Of a DNA stretch of 64,000 nt, positions 8,312 to 17,838 are shown piece by piece. The first letter of the stretch is position 1, and every line of letters begins with the position of its first letter. The notes beneath the pieces are model-generated. The model was not told where the DNA came from, made no database searches, and worked only from the letters and a program-made list of their open reading frames with translations. Made by a program: the position numbers and the translations under genes. Source of the DNA: Pseudodesulfovibrio sp. S3 (GTDB lineage Bacteria; Desulfobacterota; Desulfovibrionia; Desulfovibrionales; Desulfovibrionaceae); assembly GCF_004025585.1 (NCBI RefSeq), contig NZ_QTZO01000004.1:248001-312000 (forward strand). The letters are read 5' to 3'.

Positions 8312-9382
8312 CTACCGTCGCTTCTTGAATTTTTCCAGCTTTGCCAGAATAGCAGCCACGGCTTGAAACAATTCCTCCGGGATGGTTTCCCCGATTTCAA
8401 CTTGTTTATACAAAGCCTGTGCCAAGGGTTTGTTTTCTTCGATGGGTATATCGTTTTCTCGTGCAACTTCTTTGATTCGCTCGGCAACCTTGTTGGTTCC
8501 TTTGGCAAGCACCAGCGGTGCCGGGGCGACCATTACATCGTATTGCAGGGCGATAGCATAGTGTGTCGGGTTGGTGATGACCACGTCTGCCTTGGGAATG
8601 TCCTGAAACATTCTTGAAGTCATCATTTCCATCATCTTCTGGCGTTGTTTCTGTTTGACCTTCGGGTCGCCTTCCGCCTGTTTAGCCTCGTCCTTGACCT
8701 CGTCCTTGGTCATTTTGAGTTTTTCTTCATAGTTCCAGCGCTCATACCAGAGGTCGATAATGGCAATGATGATCATTGGAATGAGAGCATAGCAGACCAT
8801 CTTGTATCCCGTGGTGAGAAGGAAGGTGATGATGCCCTCGGTATTGGCATGAAAAAGAGGCGTGAGATTATTGATTTCCTGTCTGAGAACGATGTAGGGG
8901 GCAATGCCGACGGCCATGGCCTGAAGCAGACTTTTTGCTAGCTTGATGAAGGCGTCAGGGCTGATCATCAGTTTTTTGATGCCAGACAATATGTTGAAAA
9001 GTTTGTCGAATTTTGGCTTCATCGGTTTTGTTGTCCAGAGTCCGCCAACTTGAAGTCGTAATGTAATATAAGCAATGAAAGCGATAGTCACCATGAACGG
9101 CAGAACGAGAAGGGCCATCTTTTGGATACCCCATGTGAACAGGGCGTAGGCCATGGATTTGTCCACGGTCATGTTAATGGCTTCGCTGAACGTCCAACGA
9201 TATATTTCCGTGAATTGGTAGTAGTAGAAATTGATCATGAACCGAAGGGTCAAAACACCTGCCAGCAGGACCATTACCTTGGTGACTTCCTGGCCTTTGG
9301 CGACGTTGCCTTCTTTACGCTGTTTGTCACGGCGTTTTTTTGTGGCTTTTTCGGTTTTACTTGGATCTTCCTGACCTATCAT
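8312..9382 (-). CDS. flhB: FlhB, flagellar export switch protein
   Basis: FlhB controls the switch from rod/hook to filament export. The 356 residues have a basic N-terminus (SKTEKATKKRRDKQRKEGNV), four membrane segments (about residues 30-210), and a cytoplasmic domain with the self-cleaving NPTH motif (VVITNPTHYAIALQY), cut between Asn and Pro. The C-terminus is short and basic (KLEKFKKRR). It starts 11 bp after fliR ends; a 62-bp gap separates it from flhA. Confidence 0.96.
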   Translation of the reverse strand: MIGQEDPSKTEKATKKRRDKQRKEGNVAKGQEVTKVMVLLAGVLTLRFMINFYYYQFTEIYRWTFSEAINMTVDKSMAYALFTWGIQKMALLVLPFMVTIAFIAYITLRLQVGGLWTTKPMKPKFDKLFNILSGIKKLMISPDAFIKLAKSLLQAMAVGIAPYIVLRQEINNLTPLFHANTEGIITFLLTTGYKMVCYALIPMIIIAIIDLWYERWNYEEKLKMTKDEVKDEAKQAEGDPKVKQKQRQKMMEMMTSRMFQDIPKADVVITNPTHYAIALQYDVMVAPAPLVLAKGTNKVAERIKEVARENDIPIEENKPLAQALYKQVEIGETIPEELFQAVAAILAKLEKFKKRR

Positions 9383-9393
9383 GTCTGCGATCC

Positions 9394-10182
9394 TTAGGGA
9401 GCGACGGAAGCGCCGAATCTCATAACGTTTTCAAACAAGCCGTTAAGGCCTTGCAAATAATCGCTGACGTATATTGACATGATGCTGAAAATGAAGCCGA
9501 GAAAGAAGAAGCCCACAGTGATTTTGATGGGGAAACCAAGAACGAGCACGTGTAATTGCGGGGCGGCTCGGGATATGAGCGCCAAGGAGAGGTCCACCAG
9601 GAAAAGCGCGGCCATGACTGGTGCGGCTATTTTGATGGCCAGAGTGAACATCAAGTTGGAAAATTTGAAAATGTCATTGGCCAATGTCGGGTTGAGAAGA
9701 AGTGTTCCCGGAGGAATGTGTTCGAAACTCATGCCCACGGCTTTCAGCAGGAAGAGGTGCCCGTTGAGTACCAGAAAGGTAAGCATGGTACACATGTAAA
9801 GAAAATGAGCCGATACCGCGTTGCTTGTGCCGGTGATCGGGTCCATCACGTTGACCATGGCGAATCCCATTTGGAATCCGATGATCTGTCCACCCAATTG
9901 CACGGCGGCGAACAGAAAATTGACGAGCAGTCCGAGGATGAGGCCGAGGATCAATTCACCTATGAACATGATGACGATGTTCCAGCCCGTAGGCATCAGG
10001 GAGCCGGGGAAAGACAATTGGGGCCAGAGGGCCATGGATAGGACCAGAACCAGTGCGGCCTTGACCGGTTTGGGAATGGAATTTCCTCCAAAAAAAGGCA
10101 TCAGAAAAAGGACTGTGCTGATACGAAACAGCGTCAGAAAATAGCTGAGCATGTCGCTCTGGTTGAATCCGAAAAGTTCCAT
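9394..10182 (-). CDS. fliR: FliR, flagellar export gate protein
   Basis: Membrane component of the export channel (FliP-FliQ-FliR). The 262 residues contain about six hydrophobic helices and the family pattern GELILGLILGLLVNFLFAAV near residue 75, with FQMGFAMVNVMDP following. It is the first gene of the operon in this window. FliP and FliQ are not here, so they must be elsewhere. A candidate sigma-54 promoter lies 37-52 bp upstream. Confidence 0.95.
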   Translation of the reverse strand: MELFGFNQSDMLSYFLTLFRISTVLFLMPFFGGNSIPKPVKAALVLVLSMALWPQLSFPGSLMPTGWNIVIMFIGELILGLILGLLVNFLFAAVQLGGQIIGFQMGFAMVNVMDPITGTSNAVSAHFLYMCTMLTFLVLNGHLFLLKAVGMSFEHIPPGTLLLNPTLANDIFKFSNLMFTLAIKIAAPVMAALFLVDLSLALISRAAPQLHVLVLGFPIKITVGFFFLGFIFSIMSIYVSDYLQGLNGLFENVMRFGASVAP

Positions 10183-10218
10183 TATATGCTCATTGCAAAA
10201 CCTGAACCAGACAGGAGT

Positions 10219-10234
10219 TGCTGGGTGTGTGCCT
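10219..10234 (-). promoter_or_regulatory. Candidate sigma-54 promoter upstream of fliR
   Basis: On the minus strand the sequence AGGCACACACCCAGCA has GG and GC exactly 10 bases apart and an intact GGCAC half, matching the -24/-12 consensus except in the T run. It would start transcription about 25 bp before fliR, downstream of the terminator of the M23 gene. No activator site was identified. Confidence 0.35.
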
Positions 10235-10241
10235 TAAAGAA

Positions 10242-10278
10242 CAGGCCCTTTTGGAAGGTGAGATTCCAAAAGGGCCTG
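10242..10278 (-). terminator. Terminator after the M23 peptidase gene
   Basis: A perfect 15-bp inverted repeat (arms 10242-10256 and 10264-10278) with a 7-base loop lies 24 bp past the M23 stop. On the minus strand it is followed by ttcttt. It separates the peptidase gene from the flagellar operon. Confidence 0.75.
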
Positions 10279-10302
10279 ATGAATTCACAAACTCGAATCC
10301 GA

Positions 10303-11208
10303 TTAGTTGAGTATGTACCGCTTGGGGTTCACCGGAACACCGTTGAGCCGTACTTCGTAGTGGAGATGGGGGCCTGTACTGCGCCCGGTACTGCCGACAT
10401 AACCGAGCAGTTCTCCTCTGGTGACCACCTGCCCGTTCTTGATAGTGATGCGGTGGAGGTGGGCAAAACGGGTGGAAAGGCTGGCGTTGTGTTTCAGGCG
10501 AACACTCAGACCGTAGGAGCCATCGCGGCCGGAGAAGGTGATGGTGCCTCGGGCAGGGGCATAGATGGGAGTACCTCGGGGAGCAGAAATATCTATACCC
10601 TTGTGGAATTCGCGTTTCCCGGTGAAAGGTGATGTCCGCCAGGCGAATCCGGATGTCACCCAACCGGAGGTCGGCCAAATGGAAGGCGTGGCTTCTAGGA
10701 TATTCTTGTTGTTGCGCAGGGTGTGCATGATTTCTTGCTGCCGGACTTCTTCAAGCCGAGCTTCTACGTTCAACTGACGTAGAAATTCATGCATCTTGCG
10801 GGCCAGGAGTTCCTGTCGGTAGAGAGGAAGGTATCCTTTGGAGAAATTTTCGTTGGCGGAACCGCCCTTGGGGGCTGCAGCCTGGTTGCCGTCCTGGTCA
10901 AGGTTGATCATGACACGCAGTTTGGAGTCAAAATCGCGGATGCGGCTCAGGTTGTTTTGAAGAGACGATATCTTTTGGGAGAGGCTCAGGAGTTGGGTTT
11001 TTTGTTCTTGGACGGTTTTTTCTGCAATGTTCAGTCCTTGTTCCACACGCGAGTGTTGCGCATATTTTTTCCAGAGAATGACGTTCCCTGTCGCCATGGT
11101 GATGGTCATGAGGAAAAGGGAAATGATAAACCAACCTCGTAGTTGGAATTTCTTGCAGGAACCTTCTTTGTCTTTGAAGACAACTATATGGTATTTTCGG
11201 AAAAGCAT
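10303..11208 (-). CDS. M23 family metallopeptidase, membrane-anchored
   Basis: A putative zinc endopeptidase acting on peptidoglycan cross-links. The 301 residues have a short cytoplasmic N-terminus, one membrane segment (about 27-46), a periplasmic coiled coil (about 55-105), and a C-terminal LytM/M23 domain (about 190-300). The zinc ligands are visible: HKGID (His and Asp) and the HLHYE motif near the end, with the catalytic His in RFAHLHRI. The layout matches the Desulfovibrio proteins annotated as peptidase M23. Divisome or cell-separation activity is possible; the sequence does not decide whether it is a true enzyme or an EnvC-like activator, though the intact zinc ligands favour an enzyme. 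Confidence 0.88.
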   Translation of the reverse strand: MLFRKYHIVVFKDKEGSCKKFQLRGWFIISLFLMTITMATGNVILWKKYAQHSRVEQGLNIAEKTVQEQKTQLLSLSQKISSLQNNLSRIRDFDSKLRVMINLDQDGNQAAAPKGGSANENFSKGYLPLYRQELLARKMHEFLRQLNVEARLEEVRQQEIMHTLRNNKNILEATPSIWPTSGWVTSGFAWRTSPFTGKREFHKGIDISAPRGTPIYAPARGTITFSGRDGSYGLSVRLKHNASLSTRFAHLHRITIKNGQVVTRGELLGYVGSTGRSTGPHLHYEVRLNGVPVNPKRYILN

Positions 11209-11271
11209 TACCTTTCCAGTAGGTTACAATGTTAAATTTGCAGCCGTTTCTGATCTTTGAGTAGTTTTAGT

Positions 11272-12021
11272 CTAGACTTTTTTACTTGTCAAGTCAACCT
11301 GTTGGCGGGTTATTGCGTTGAATACATTGTTTTTTATTCGTTTGTCATTCCGCCACATGGTTTGCAGCCACGCGTTGATTTCATCTCTTTTGGTAGACCC
11401 GTTGGATGGGCAGATGTTTTCCCATATGGGAAGTTCCCATTGTTTTGAGGCCGTTATGACGGTTTTCTTGTCCAGAAACATGGTGGGTCTGATAACGTTG
11501 AGGTTGCCGTCAAAAAAAGGTTCGTTGATTGACAGTCCGGCGACCCGGCCGTTTTGCAAGATGTTCATAAAAAAAGTCACCACATTGTCATCCGCATTGT
11601 GGCCAAAGGCGAGATGCGAGAGATTGTAATCCCGGCATAGCTCGAAGAGGCGTTTTCTCCGTTGCATGGCGCAAAAGAAGCAGGGGGAGTTCTTTCGGTT
11701 TTCGCTGGTGTGCGCCCGTGGACCAAAATCGGTGAGCTCCATGTGGGCGGATATACCGTTTTCGGCGCACCATTGCGATAGGGGGTTGTGGGATTCCGGG
11801 GCGAAACCCGGGTTGACGTGCAGAACCATCAATTCAATATGAAAAGGCATGATGGCCTGACGGATGGTCATGACCTTGAGCATCAGAAAACTGTCCACGC
11901 CGCCGGAAACGGCAAGACCAATGCGAGCGCCTTCGGAAACCATGTTGGTTTGTTGCATGAGTTTTCCTGTGGCGGACACGCATTTTTTTTGCGCAAAGGT
12001 CAGCTTGCCCCATGAGGCCAT
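11272..12021 (-). CDS. TtcA-like tRNA thiolation PP-loop ATPase
   Basis: An adenine-nucleotide alpha-hydrolase of the TtcA/TtuA group, which adenylate a tRNA base and replace oxygen with sulfur. The PP-loop is SGGVDS near residue 39. A CFFC motif follows in PCFFCAMQRRKRLF, as in TtcA, and a third cysteine is in NICPSNGSTKRDEI near the C-terminus. TtcA itself has two CxxC motifs that hold an iron-sulfur cluster; here the second is reduced to one Cys, which still gives three possible cluster ligands. The exact tRNA target (C32 or another base) is not decided by the sequence. A strong aaggag site precedes the ATG. Confidence 0.8.
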   Translation of the reverse strand: MASWGKLTFAQKKCVSATGKLMQQTNMVSEGARIGLAVSGGVDSFLMLKVMTIRQAIMPFHIELMVLHVNPGFAPESHNPLSQWCAENGISAHMELTDFGPRAHTSENRKNSPCFFCAMQRRKRLFELCRDYNLSHLAFGHNADDNVVTFFMNILQNGRVAGLSINEPFFDGNLNVIRPTMFLDKKTVITASKQWELPIWENICPSNGSTKRDEINAWLQTMWRNDKRIKNNVFNAITRQQVDLTSKKV

Positions 12022-12187
12022 CTGTTCATCTCCTTCCGGTTTTGTTAAAGTGCGGCGTTCCGGTCAGGCAGTTAGAGCATTCCTGCTTGACTTGCAAGTA
12101 CTCATGAGGCAATTTAACAAGCTTTCGTGCCGCTGCAACGATTGCTTTGGCATGATTGAAACCGGGTTCCTTTGGAGGATGCCTGAT

Positions 12188-13528
12188 TTGAAACGGAAAC
12201 TGTACTTCGCGGGCATACCCCTCCTCGTCCTCTTGGCCGGGGCTTTCTATTGGTACAGTTCGCTTGAGCGTGACCAGGTCCAGACATCCCGTTGGCTGTC
12301 TTCCTTGGAAGAGGTCAAGACCGTGCATGTGCAGACCGCCAAGGGAACGTATTCGCTGATTGCCTCAAAGGGGAAGCAGTGGGAAGCGCAGGTGCCCGGT
12401 ATCTCCTGGAATATTGCCGCCAAGGGCGTGCGAGGCAGGGTTTCAGAGTATCTGACCCGGCTTGAAAAGTTGGTACCGCTCCGCTCCTTCAGCGGTCCGG
12501 CGGCGGATGAATTTATTGAGTACGGCCTGGACAATCCCGGGCTTAAGATCATTCTTCAGTTTGATAAAAAAAATGCACAGTCTTTGACCATTCGTTTTTT
12601 TCCCGGACAATCGGGAAGAGTGTACGGGTGGAATTCGGAAAGTCCGGATCTGGTGTACGAATTTGACGAAAAGGTTTTCGAGCAGTTCTCGTATCCGGCT
12701 ATCCATTTTCTTGACACTCGCGTTTTCCAGTTTGACGAAGAGGGTGTCAATCAGTTGCAGTTGGTGCAGCCCTTTGGTTCAAGCTGGTTGGTCAAACGGC
12801 AAAAGAAGGGCTTTGTCTTTACCTTGCCGGGGTATCTAAAGGATGAGGCTGTTTCCGATTCCGAGATACGGCTCTACATCCATGCCTTGGCCTTGCTCAG
12901 GGCGGGTAAGTTGTTGTTGGAGCCGATTCTGACGGAAAAAGAGATGGCTGCTCTGACCATCAAGATATGGACGGAGGGCAGCAACGAGCCTTCTATGGTA
13001 GAGTTTTTCAGTATTGAGGAAGACCCGAAACATTATTTGGGTAAATCGTCGTGGCTGACAGTTCCGTTTCTGCTTGATGCAGAGAGTGTTGGGCAATTGG
13101 CTAAAAGTGCTTTCGACGTTCAAGAGAGAAATATTGTTACCCTTGACATAGGTCAGGTTGCCAAGATCATAATCGACCATGGCAGCAAGCAGTATATTCT
13201 CAAGCGGGATGATTCGGGTTGGCGTGTTGTCGGAGGAGAAAAGGATGTCCCGGGCATTGACATGGCGCTCTGGAGATTTACTGAATTGCAGTTTGAAGCG
13301 TTGCCGCTCAACAACCTGTCAACGACTGCTGTGCAGCTTATGCGCTGTCAGTTCCGGGACATTGATGGTGAATTGCTTAAGAAAATGATTTTTTATGCGG
13401 ATCCAAAACTGCCTCAGGGGCAGTGCTGGATGAAAGATGGAGACGGTATGTTTTATCCCGTCTCCAGCCGGTTGCTGAAGGATTTGCAGGGCATGTTTCC
13501 TGCCGGTGCAACCGGGAATAAGGGATAA
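12188..13528 (+). CDS. DUF4340 family protein, membrane-anchored
   Basis: A 446-residue protein with one N-terminal membrane segment (about residues 5-21) and a large extracytoplasmic region built of repeated DUF4340-type units (for example VKTVHVQTAKGTYSLIASKG and VAKIIIDHGSKQYILKRDDS, each a beta-rich unit asking how a value is written out as W.v...). DUF4340 proteins are often linked to gliding or ABC export operons, but no such genes are present, so the function is unknown. The start is chosen as TTG at 12188: GGAGG at 12174-12178 stands 9 bases before it, whereas the in-frame ATG at 12179 touches the same site. The frame stays open upstream but is not protein-like there. Confidence 0.75.
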   Translation: MKRKLYFAGIPLLVLLAGAFYWYSSLERDQVQTSRWLSSLEEVKTVHVQTAKGTYSLIASKGKQWEAQVPGISWNIAAKGVRGRVSEYLTRLEKLVPLRSFSGPAADEFIEYGLDNPGLKIILQFDKKNAQSLTIRFFPGQSGRVYGWNSESPDLVYEFDEKVFEQFSYPAIHFLDTRVFQFDEEGVNQLQLVQPFGSSWLVKRQKKGFVFTLPGYLKDEAVSDSEIRLYIHALALLRAGKLLLEPILTEKEMAALTIKIWTEGSNEPSMVEFFSIEEDPKHYLGKSSWLTVPFLLDAESVGQLAKSAFDVQERNIVTLDIGQVAKIIIDHGSKQYILKRDDSGWRVVGGEKDVPGIDMALWRFTELQFEALPLNNLSTTAVQLMRCQFRDIDGELLKKMIFYADPKLPQGQCWMKDGDGMFYPVSSRLLKDLQGMFPAGATGNKG

Positions 13529-13559
13529 TACCGCTTCATAATGAAGTAAGGAGAATATC

Positions 13560-13790
13560 ATGGCACGGATTACCGTTGAAGATTGTCTGGAAAAAGTGAG
13601 CAATCGTTTTCTTATCACCCAGATGGGCATCAAGCGCATCAAACAATACCGCGAAGGGTATGAACCTCTGGTGGAATCCAAGAACAAGGAAGTGGTCAGC
13701 GCCCTGCGTGAAATCGCTGCGGGCAAGGTTATTCCGGCAATTTCTGAGCCCGAAGTCAGCCTTGATCTTCCCACCTCTGAGGATGTGTAA
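13560..13790 (+). CDS. rpoZ: RNA polymerase omega subunit
   Basis: The 76-residue omega subunit, which helps beta-prime fold and assemble. The typical opening [19 protein letters not shown] and the KRIKQYREG segment are present. A clear taaggag site precedes the ATG. It follows the DUF4340 gene by 31 bp and precedes dnaJ by 11 bp, so it is probably part of a plus-strand operon ending with moaC. The usual companions gmk and spoT are not adjacent. Confidence 0.93.
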   Translation: MARITVEDCLEKVSNRFLITQMGIKRIKQYREGYEPLVESKNKEVVSALREIAAGKVIPAISEPEVSLDLPTSEDV

Positions 13791-13801
13791 GTAGTATAGT
13801 C

Positions 13802-14920
13802 ATGTCCAAACTCGACTATTATGAAGTCCTGGGTGTGACCAGGGATGCATCTCAGGATACGATCAAATCAGCTTACAGGAAACTCGCATTCAAGTTTCAT
13901 CCTGATCGCAATCAGGATGACCCCGATGCTGAATCCAGGTTCAAGGAAGCCGCAGAAGCCTACGAAATCCTCGGAAACGAGGAAAAACGCCAGTCCTACG
14001 ACCGGTTCGGTCATGACGGTGTGAACGGCAATGGTTTTTCGGGCTTTTCCAGCAACGAGGATATTTTCGGAGCCTTCAGCGACATTTTCGGTGAAGTCTT
14101 CGGGTTTTCTTCAGGAGGCCGGGGTGGGGCCAATCGTCCGCGTGCCGGGTCCGATCTGCGCTATAATCTGGAAATATCGTTCCGCGAGGCCGCCAAGGGG
14201 GCCGAGGTCGGCATCAAGATTCCCGTGGAGGTTTCCTGTGAGAGTTGCAATGGCACTGGAGCGGCTCCGGGAACTTCTCCGGAGACTTGCTCGCAGTGCC
14301 GCGGAACCGGCACCATGCAGCAGGCACAGGGCTTTTTCCGTATTTCAGTGACTTGCCCCCAATGTCGGGGAGCAGGGCAGATGATCACCGATCCCTGCGA
14401 CGAGTGCATGGGGCGGGGCACCGTCATTCAGGATAAGGATTTGAACGTCCGTATTCCGGCGGGCGTGGACAACAACTCGCGCCTCAGGTTGCGGGGTGAA
14501 GGCGAGGCTGGTGTCAACGGAGGTCCTCCAGGTGATCTCTATGTCGTTATTCGGGTCACTCCGGACGATACCTTCGAGCGTCAGGGTCAGAACCTTATCA
14601 TCAGTCGTGACATCTCCATGGTGGATGCCGCGCTGGGGCATCGCCTGGAAGTGCCGACCCTGGAAGGCACTGTGAATCTCGATGTTCCCAGCGGAACCCA
14701 AAGCGGCGAGGTCTTTCGATTGAGAGGATTGGGACTGCCCCATCTGGGCAGCACTCACAACGGCGACCTGCTTGTTGAGATCAAGGTCAAGACGCCCTCT
14801 CGGTTGAATAGCCGTCAGGAAGAGTTGCTCAGGGAATTCGCTGAAATCGAATCCGGTAAATTGACCACCAGAGCCAAGGACTTCTTCAAGAAGGCCAAGG
14901 GCAAAGTGATGGGAGAATAG
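13802..14920 (+). CDS. dnaJ: DnaJ (Hsp40) chaperone
   Basis: Full co-chaperone that delivers clients to DnaK and stimulates its ATPase. The J domain (residues 1-70) has the HPD motif ([10 protein letters not shown]). A Gly/Phe-rich linker follows (about 75-110). Four zinc-binding repeats are intact: [24 protein letters not shown] and CDECMGRG. Two C-terminal substrate-binding domains complete the 372 residues. No heat-shock promoter or CIRCE element is visible nearby, and dnaK is not adjacent. The ATG has no good ribosome binding site, so coupling to rpoZ is possible. Confidence 0.96.
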   Translation: MSKLDYYEVLGVTRDASQDTIKSAYRKLAFKFHPDRNQDDPDAESRFKEAAEAYEILGNEEKRQSYDRFGHDGVNGNGFSGFSSNEDIFGAFSDIFGEVFGFSSGGRGGANRPRAGSDLRYNLEISFREAAKGAEVGIKIPVEVSCESCNGTGAAPGTSPETCSQCRGTGTMQQAQGFFRISVTCPQCRGAGQMITDPCDECMGRGTVIQDKDLNVRIPAGVDNNSRLRLRGEGEAGVNGGPPGDLYVVIRVTPDDTFERQGQNLIISRDISMVDAALGHRLEVPTLEGTVNLDVPSGTQSGEVFRLRGLGLPHLGSTHNGDLLVEIKVKTPSRLNSRQEELLREFAEIESGKLTTRAKDFFKKAKGKVMGE

Positions 14921-14923
14921 CTC

Positions 14924-15403
14924 ATGGCAGATGGTTTTTCTCATATGGATGAAAGCGGAAACGCCCGTATGGTGGACGTTTCTGATAAAAATGATTCACA
15001 GCGTACGGCTATTGTCCGCTGTTTGGTCCGACTTGCGCCAAAGACATTGATGCTCCTCAAGGAAAACGCGTTGCCCAAGGGTGACGTTCTGACCACTGCG
15101 AAGATCGCTGGCATACAGGCGGCCAAGCGGACTGCCGACCTTATTCCCATGTGCCATCCGCTGCCCATCAGCTATGTCGATATTCGTTTTACGGTTCTTG
15201 ATGCTGAGTCTGCCATCGAGCTTGAGTCAGAGGTTCGGACCACATACAAGACTGGAGTTGAGATGGAAGCATTGGTGGGCGCTCAGATAGCGGCTGCCAC
15301 CATCTACGATATGTGCAAGGCGGTTCAGAAGGATGTCGTTATCGACGCCTGCCGTCTGGTGTACAAGTCCGGGGGCAAAAGCGGTACCTTTCGAGCCGAG
15401 TAA
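14924..15403 (+). CDS. moaC: MoaC, cyclic pyranopterin monophosphate synthase
   Basis: With MoaA, MoaC makes cPMP, the first intermediate of molybdopterin. The 159 residues contain the family motifs LIPMCHPL, GVEMEALVGA, YDMCKA and the closing KSGGKSG. Cofactor supply matters for the formate dehydrogenase encoded at 47.7-50.8 kb, which is molybdopterin- or tungstopterin-dependent. The gene starts 4 bp after dnaJ and is the last gene before a terminator. Confidence 0.95.
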   Translation: MADGFSHMDESGNARMVDVSDKNDSQRTAIVRCLVRLAPKTLMLLKENALPKGDVLTTAKIAGIQAAKRTADLIPMCHPLPISYVDIRFTVLDAESAIELESEVRTTYKTGVEMEALVGAQIAAATIYDMCKAVQKDVVIDACRLVYKSGGKSGTFRAE

Positions 15404-15423
15404 AGTGCATTCCATCATGCAAT

Positions 15424-15456
15424 AAAAAGCCGCCCTCCGAATGGAGGGCGGCTTTT
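15424..15456. terminator. Bidirectional terminator between moaC and hisF
   Basis: Stem aaaagccgccctcc / ggagggcggctttt with a short loop; A-run and T-run on the two sides allow termination of both convergent genes. Confidence 0.88.
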
Positions 15457-15476
15457 CTTATGAGTTCTTTTTGGGA

Positions 15477-16256
15477 TTACCAGACCGAGCGGGTTTGTAC
15501 GCCGTGGGCGGCCATGTATTGCTTGATTCCCGGAATGGTGTATTCGCCGTAATGCACTATGGAGGCGATGAGTGCGGCGCTTGCCTTGCCTTGAGTGACA
15601 GCGTCCACCATGTGCTGTGGATTGCCCGCACCGCCTGATGCGATGACGGGGATGGTTACGGCTTCGGACACGAGGCGGGTCAGTTCGAGATCATAGCCTT
15701 TCTTGACGCCGTCTGCATCAATGGAGTTGAGGCAAATCTCTCCAGCCCCCAGCGCTTCGCCGGTCTTGGCCCATTCGAGGGCGTCCATGCCCATGAATTT
15801 GCGACCGCCATGGATGACGATCTCAAAACCGGAGGGGATGTCCTCGGACTTCTCGACGCGTTTCACGTCCATGCCGAGTACCACGCATTGGGAACCGAAC
15901 ATGGCCGCACCTTCGCTGATGATATCAGGGTTCTTGACCGCGCCGGAATTGACCGAGACTTTTTCAGCACCGGCAATGAGCACGTCGCGCATGTCAGCCA
16001 CGGAATTGATGCCGCCGCCCACAGAGAAGGGTATGAATATCTGGGAGGCCACTTTTTCCACTACATCAAGGAATATTCCACGGGCTTCATGGGAGGCGGT
16101 TATATCATAAAAGACTATTTCGTCCGCGCCTTCTTCGTAATACCGTTTGGCGGTTTCCACCGGATCACCGATGTCCACATTGCCTTCGAACTTGATGCCC
16201 TTGGTCAGGCGTCCGTTGCGCACGTCGAGGCAGGGGATGACACGTTTACTGAGCAT
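15477..16256 (-). CDS. hisF: HisF, imidazole glycerol phosphate synthase cyclase subunit
   Basis: The (beta-alpha)8 cyclase that, with ammonia from HisH, makes IGP and AICAR in histidine synthesis. The 259 residues show the opening [12 protein letters not shown] with the catalytic Asp (Asp11), the second catalytic Asp in LNSIDADG, and the phosphate-binding loops GGGINS and ASGGAG. It overlaps the end of hisH by 11 bp, so the two subunits are co-translated. Other his genes are not in the window. Confidence 0.97.
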   Translation of the reverse strand: MLSKRVIPCLDVRNGRLTKGIKFEGNVDIGDPVETAKRYYEEGADEIVFYDITASHEARGIFLDVVEKVASQIFIPFSVGGGINSVADMRDVLIAGAEKVSVNSGAVKNPDIISEGAAMFGSQCVVLGMDVKRVEKSEDIPSGFEIVIHGGRKFMGMDALEWAKTGEALGAGEICLNSIDADGVKKGYDLELTRLVSEAVTIPVIASGGAGNPQHMVDAVTQGKASAALIASIVHYGEYTIPGIKQYMAAHGVQTRSVW

Positions 16257-16887
16257 CTGCGGCCTCCTGGCAGTAGTTGTGGAAATTTTGCAGCATCTTC
16301 AATCCGGGGCGTCCGCTCTTTTCCGGGTGGAATTGGACCGCCCACAATCCTTGGCGTCCGTGGACAGAACAAAAATCAATGCCGTAACGGGTGATGCCTA
16401 TGATGAACTCTTCCTTGGGAGCGGGGTAGTAGCTGTGAACAAAGTAGAAGTCCGCATCGGGATCAATGCCGGTAAAGAGTTCACATTCCTGCAGGAGCTC
16501 GACCTGGTTCCAGCCCATGTGGGGCACTCTGATGGAGACGTCCTCATAATCCATCCAGGACGGGTTGAATAATCTGCATTCCCCCGGGATTACTTCAAGT
16601 GCCTTGGTGTCATTTTCTTCTGAATAGTCCAGCAAAATCTGGCAACCAACACAGATGCCGAGCACCGGTTTTTTCTGCCAGATGAGTTTCTTGATGACTT
16701 CGTCCAGCCCACCGGATTCAAGTTCTTCCATGGCCTGACCCGCAGCGCCTACGCCCGGAAAGATGATACCGGTAGCCGAATCCAGCTTTTCGGGATCATT
16801 GGTTATTTCATTCGGGATGCCCAGGTGGTCGAGTGCCCGACGGACACTGGTCTGGTTTCCTGCTTTGTAATCGAATATGGCGAGCAT
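16246..16887 (-). CDS. hisH: HisH, imidazole glycerol phosphate synthase glutaminase subunit
   Basis: Class I glutamine amidotransferase that supplies ammonia to HisF. The nucleophile Cys lies in [12 protein letters not shown], and the His/Glu pair in [10 protein letters not shown]. The start is placed at ATG 16887 ([11 protein letters not shown]), because ggagg stands 5 bases upstream; the in-frame GTG at 16899 contains that site and would be wrong. A short AT-rich inverted repeat (tttttact / agtaaaaa, 16900-16933) lies just upstream and may be an operator or the end of the preceding transcript. Confidence 0.95.
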   Translation of the reverse strand: MLAIFDYKAGNQTSVRRALDHLGIPNEITNDPEKLDSATGIIFPGVGAAGQAMEELESGGLDEVIKKLIWQKKPVLGICVGCQILLDYSEENDTKALEVIPGECRLFNPSWMDYEDVSIRVPHMGWNQVELLQECELFTGIDPDADFYFVHSYYPAPKEEFIIGITRYGIDFCSVHGRQGLWAVQFHPEKSGRPGLKMLQNFHNYCQEAADAQ

Positions 16888-17059
16888 CGGTCCCTCCACT
16901 TTTTACTCGTTATGCTACAGCGACTAGTAAAAATGTCGGGGGAAAACAAGGGGTTTTTTGCATTTGGCAAAAATGTCGATTTCAGGAAGCCGTTATTCTG
17001 AAGCGGCGGTACTTGTTTATAAAAGAAACTGGCTTTGTGCGGTCAGGAAGCCGGGAAGA

Positions 17060-17824
17060 CTACTTGCCGAGAATGCGCAACAACAGGTCGCCCGAGAAGG
17101 GGCCGAGCTTGCGTCCGAGACCCTTGAGGCGAATGGGACGGCCCACCACGAAATCTTGCGGTAGTGTCACTTCGATGGTTTTCGGCCCCTTGCTGAACGT
17201 CTGTTCGACGGTGATGCGGATTTTGCGACCAGGCAGGAGGCGGCTGGCCGGATATTGCACGGTCTGTTCGAAGTCCATCTGTCCACTGAACCATCCCCTT
17301 ATGCCCCTGGTGAAATCGAGATTCAGGGTGCGTTCTCCCCAGTGGAGTTGGAGATTGCGTTTCTTCAGTTCAAGTGGCCCCTTGTATCCAGGCTGTTCCT
17401 TGCGGATCTGGCTGTAGATGTCCTCGAACACTTTTTTGGCAAAAGGGTCGCTTAATATGGTTTTGAGAACCTCTTCTTCCTTATAATAATATTTCTGGTT
17501 CTTGGCGCGATTGGATCGACTGTGTTCGGGCTTGGCCGAGGCGCCCTTCTGCTGCTGTCGGGCGTAGGCCTTGGCTCCTTGTTCCCGGCTGGCGGTGGGG
17601 CCTTCCGGTTCAGGTCTGGCTGACCCGTTCTTGGCATTGGTCTCCAGCAGTCCTTTGGCCGTGACGTAAGCTTCGTTGACTTTGCGGAACAGTTCGCTGG
17701 CGCTTGGCTCAGAGTTCAAATCCGGGTGGTATTTGAAGGCAAGTTGGCGGAAGGATGTTTTTACCTCGTCCAGAGTCGCTCCAGGTGCGAGCTTGAGCAC
17801 TTTGAGACAGTCCTGGAGATTCAT
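17060..17824 (-). CDS. J-domain protein without zinc finger (CbpA-like)
   Basis: A 254-residue Hsp40-type protein. The J domain occupies residues 1-65 with HPD in FKYHPDLNSEP. A charged, Gln/Ala/Lys-rich linker follows (about 75-110), then a helical stretch (YYYKEEEVLKTILSDPFAKKVF), then a C-terminal DnaJ-type beta domain (about 165-254) ending LPQDFVVGRPIRLKGLGRK. There are no CxxCxGxG repeats and only one C-terminal domain, so it is a shortened type B form rather than canonical CbpA. It is followed on the same strand by hisH-hisF and preceded 14 bp away by the YkgJ-like gene. Its DnaK partner and client are unknown. Confidence 0.82.
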   Translation of the reverse strand: MNLQDCLKVLKLAPGATLDEVKTSFRQLAFKYHPDLNSEPSASELFRKVNEAYVTAKGLLETNAKNGSARPEPEGPTASREQGAKAYARQQQKGASAKPEHSRSNRAKNQKYYYKEEEVLKTILSDPFAKKVFEDIYSQIRKEQPGYKGPLELKKRNLQLHWGERTLNLDFTRGIRGWFSGQMDFEQTVQYPASRLLPGRKIRITVEQTFSKGPKTIEVTLPQDFVVGRPIRLKGLGRKLGPFSGDLLLRILGK

Positions 17825-17838
17825 GCAGTGTGTCCTTG

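Noticed and set aside
16900-16933. AT-rich inverted repeat upstream of hisH as a terminator
   Set aside because: The stem has almost no GC pairs and the repeat overlaps the hisH translation start region; it is noted only as a possible operator.
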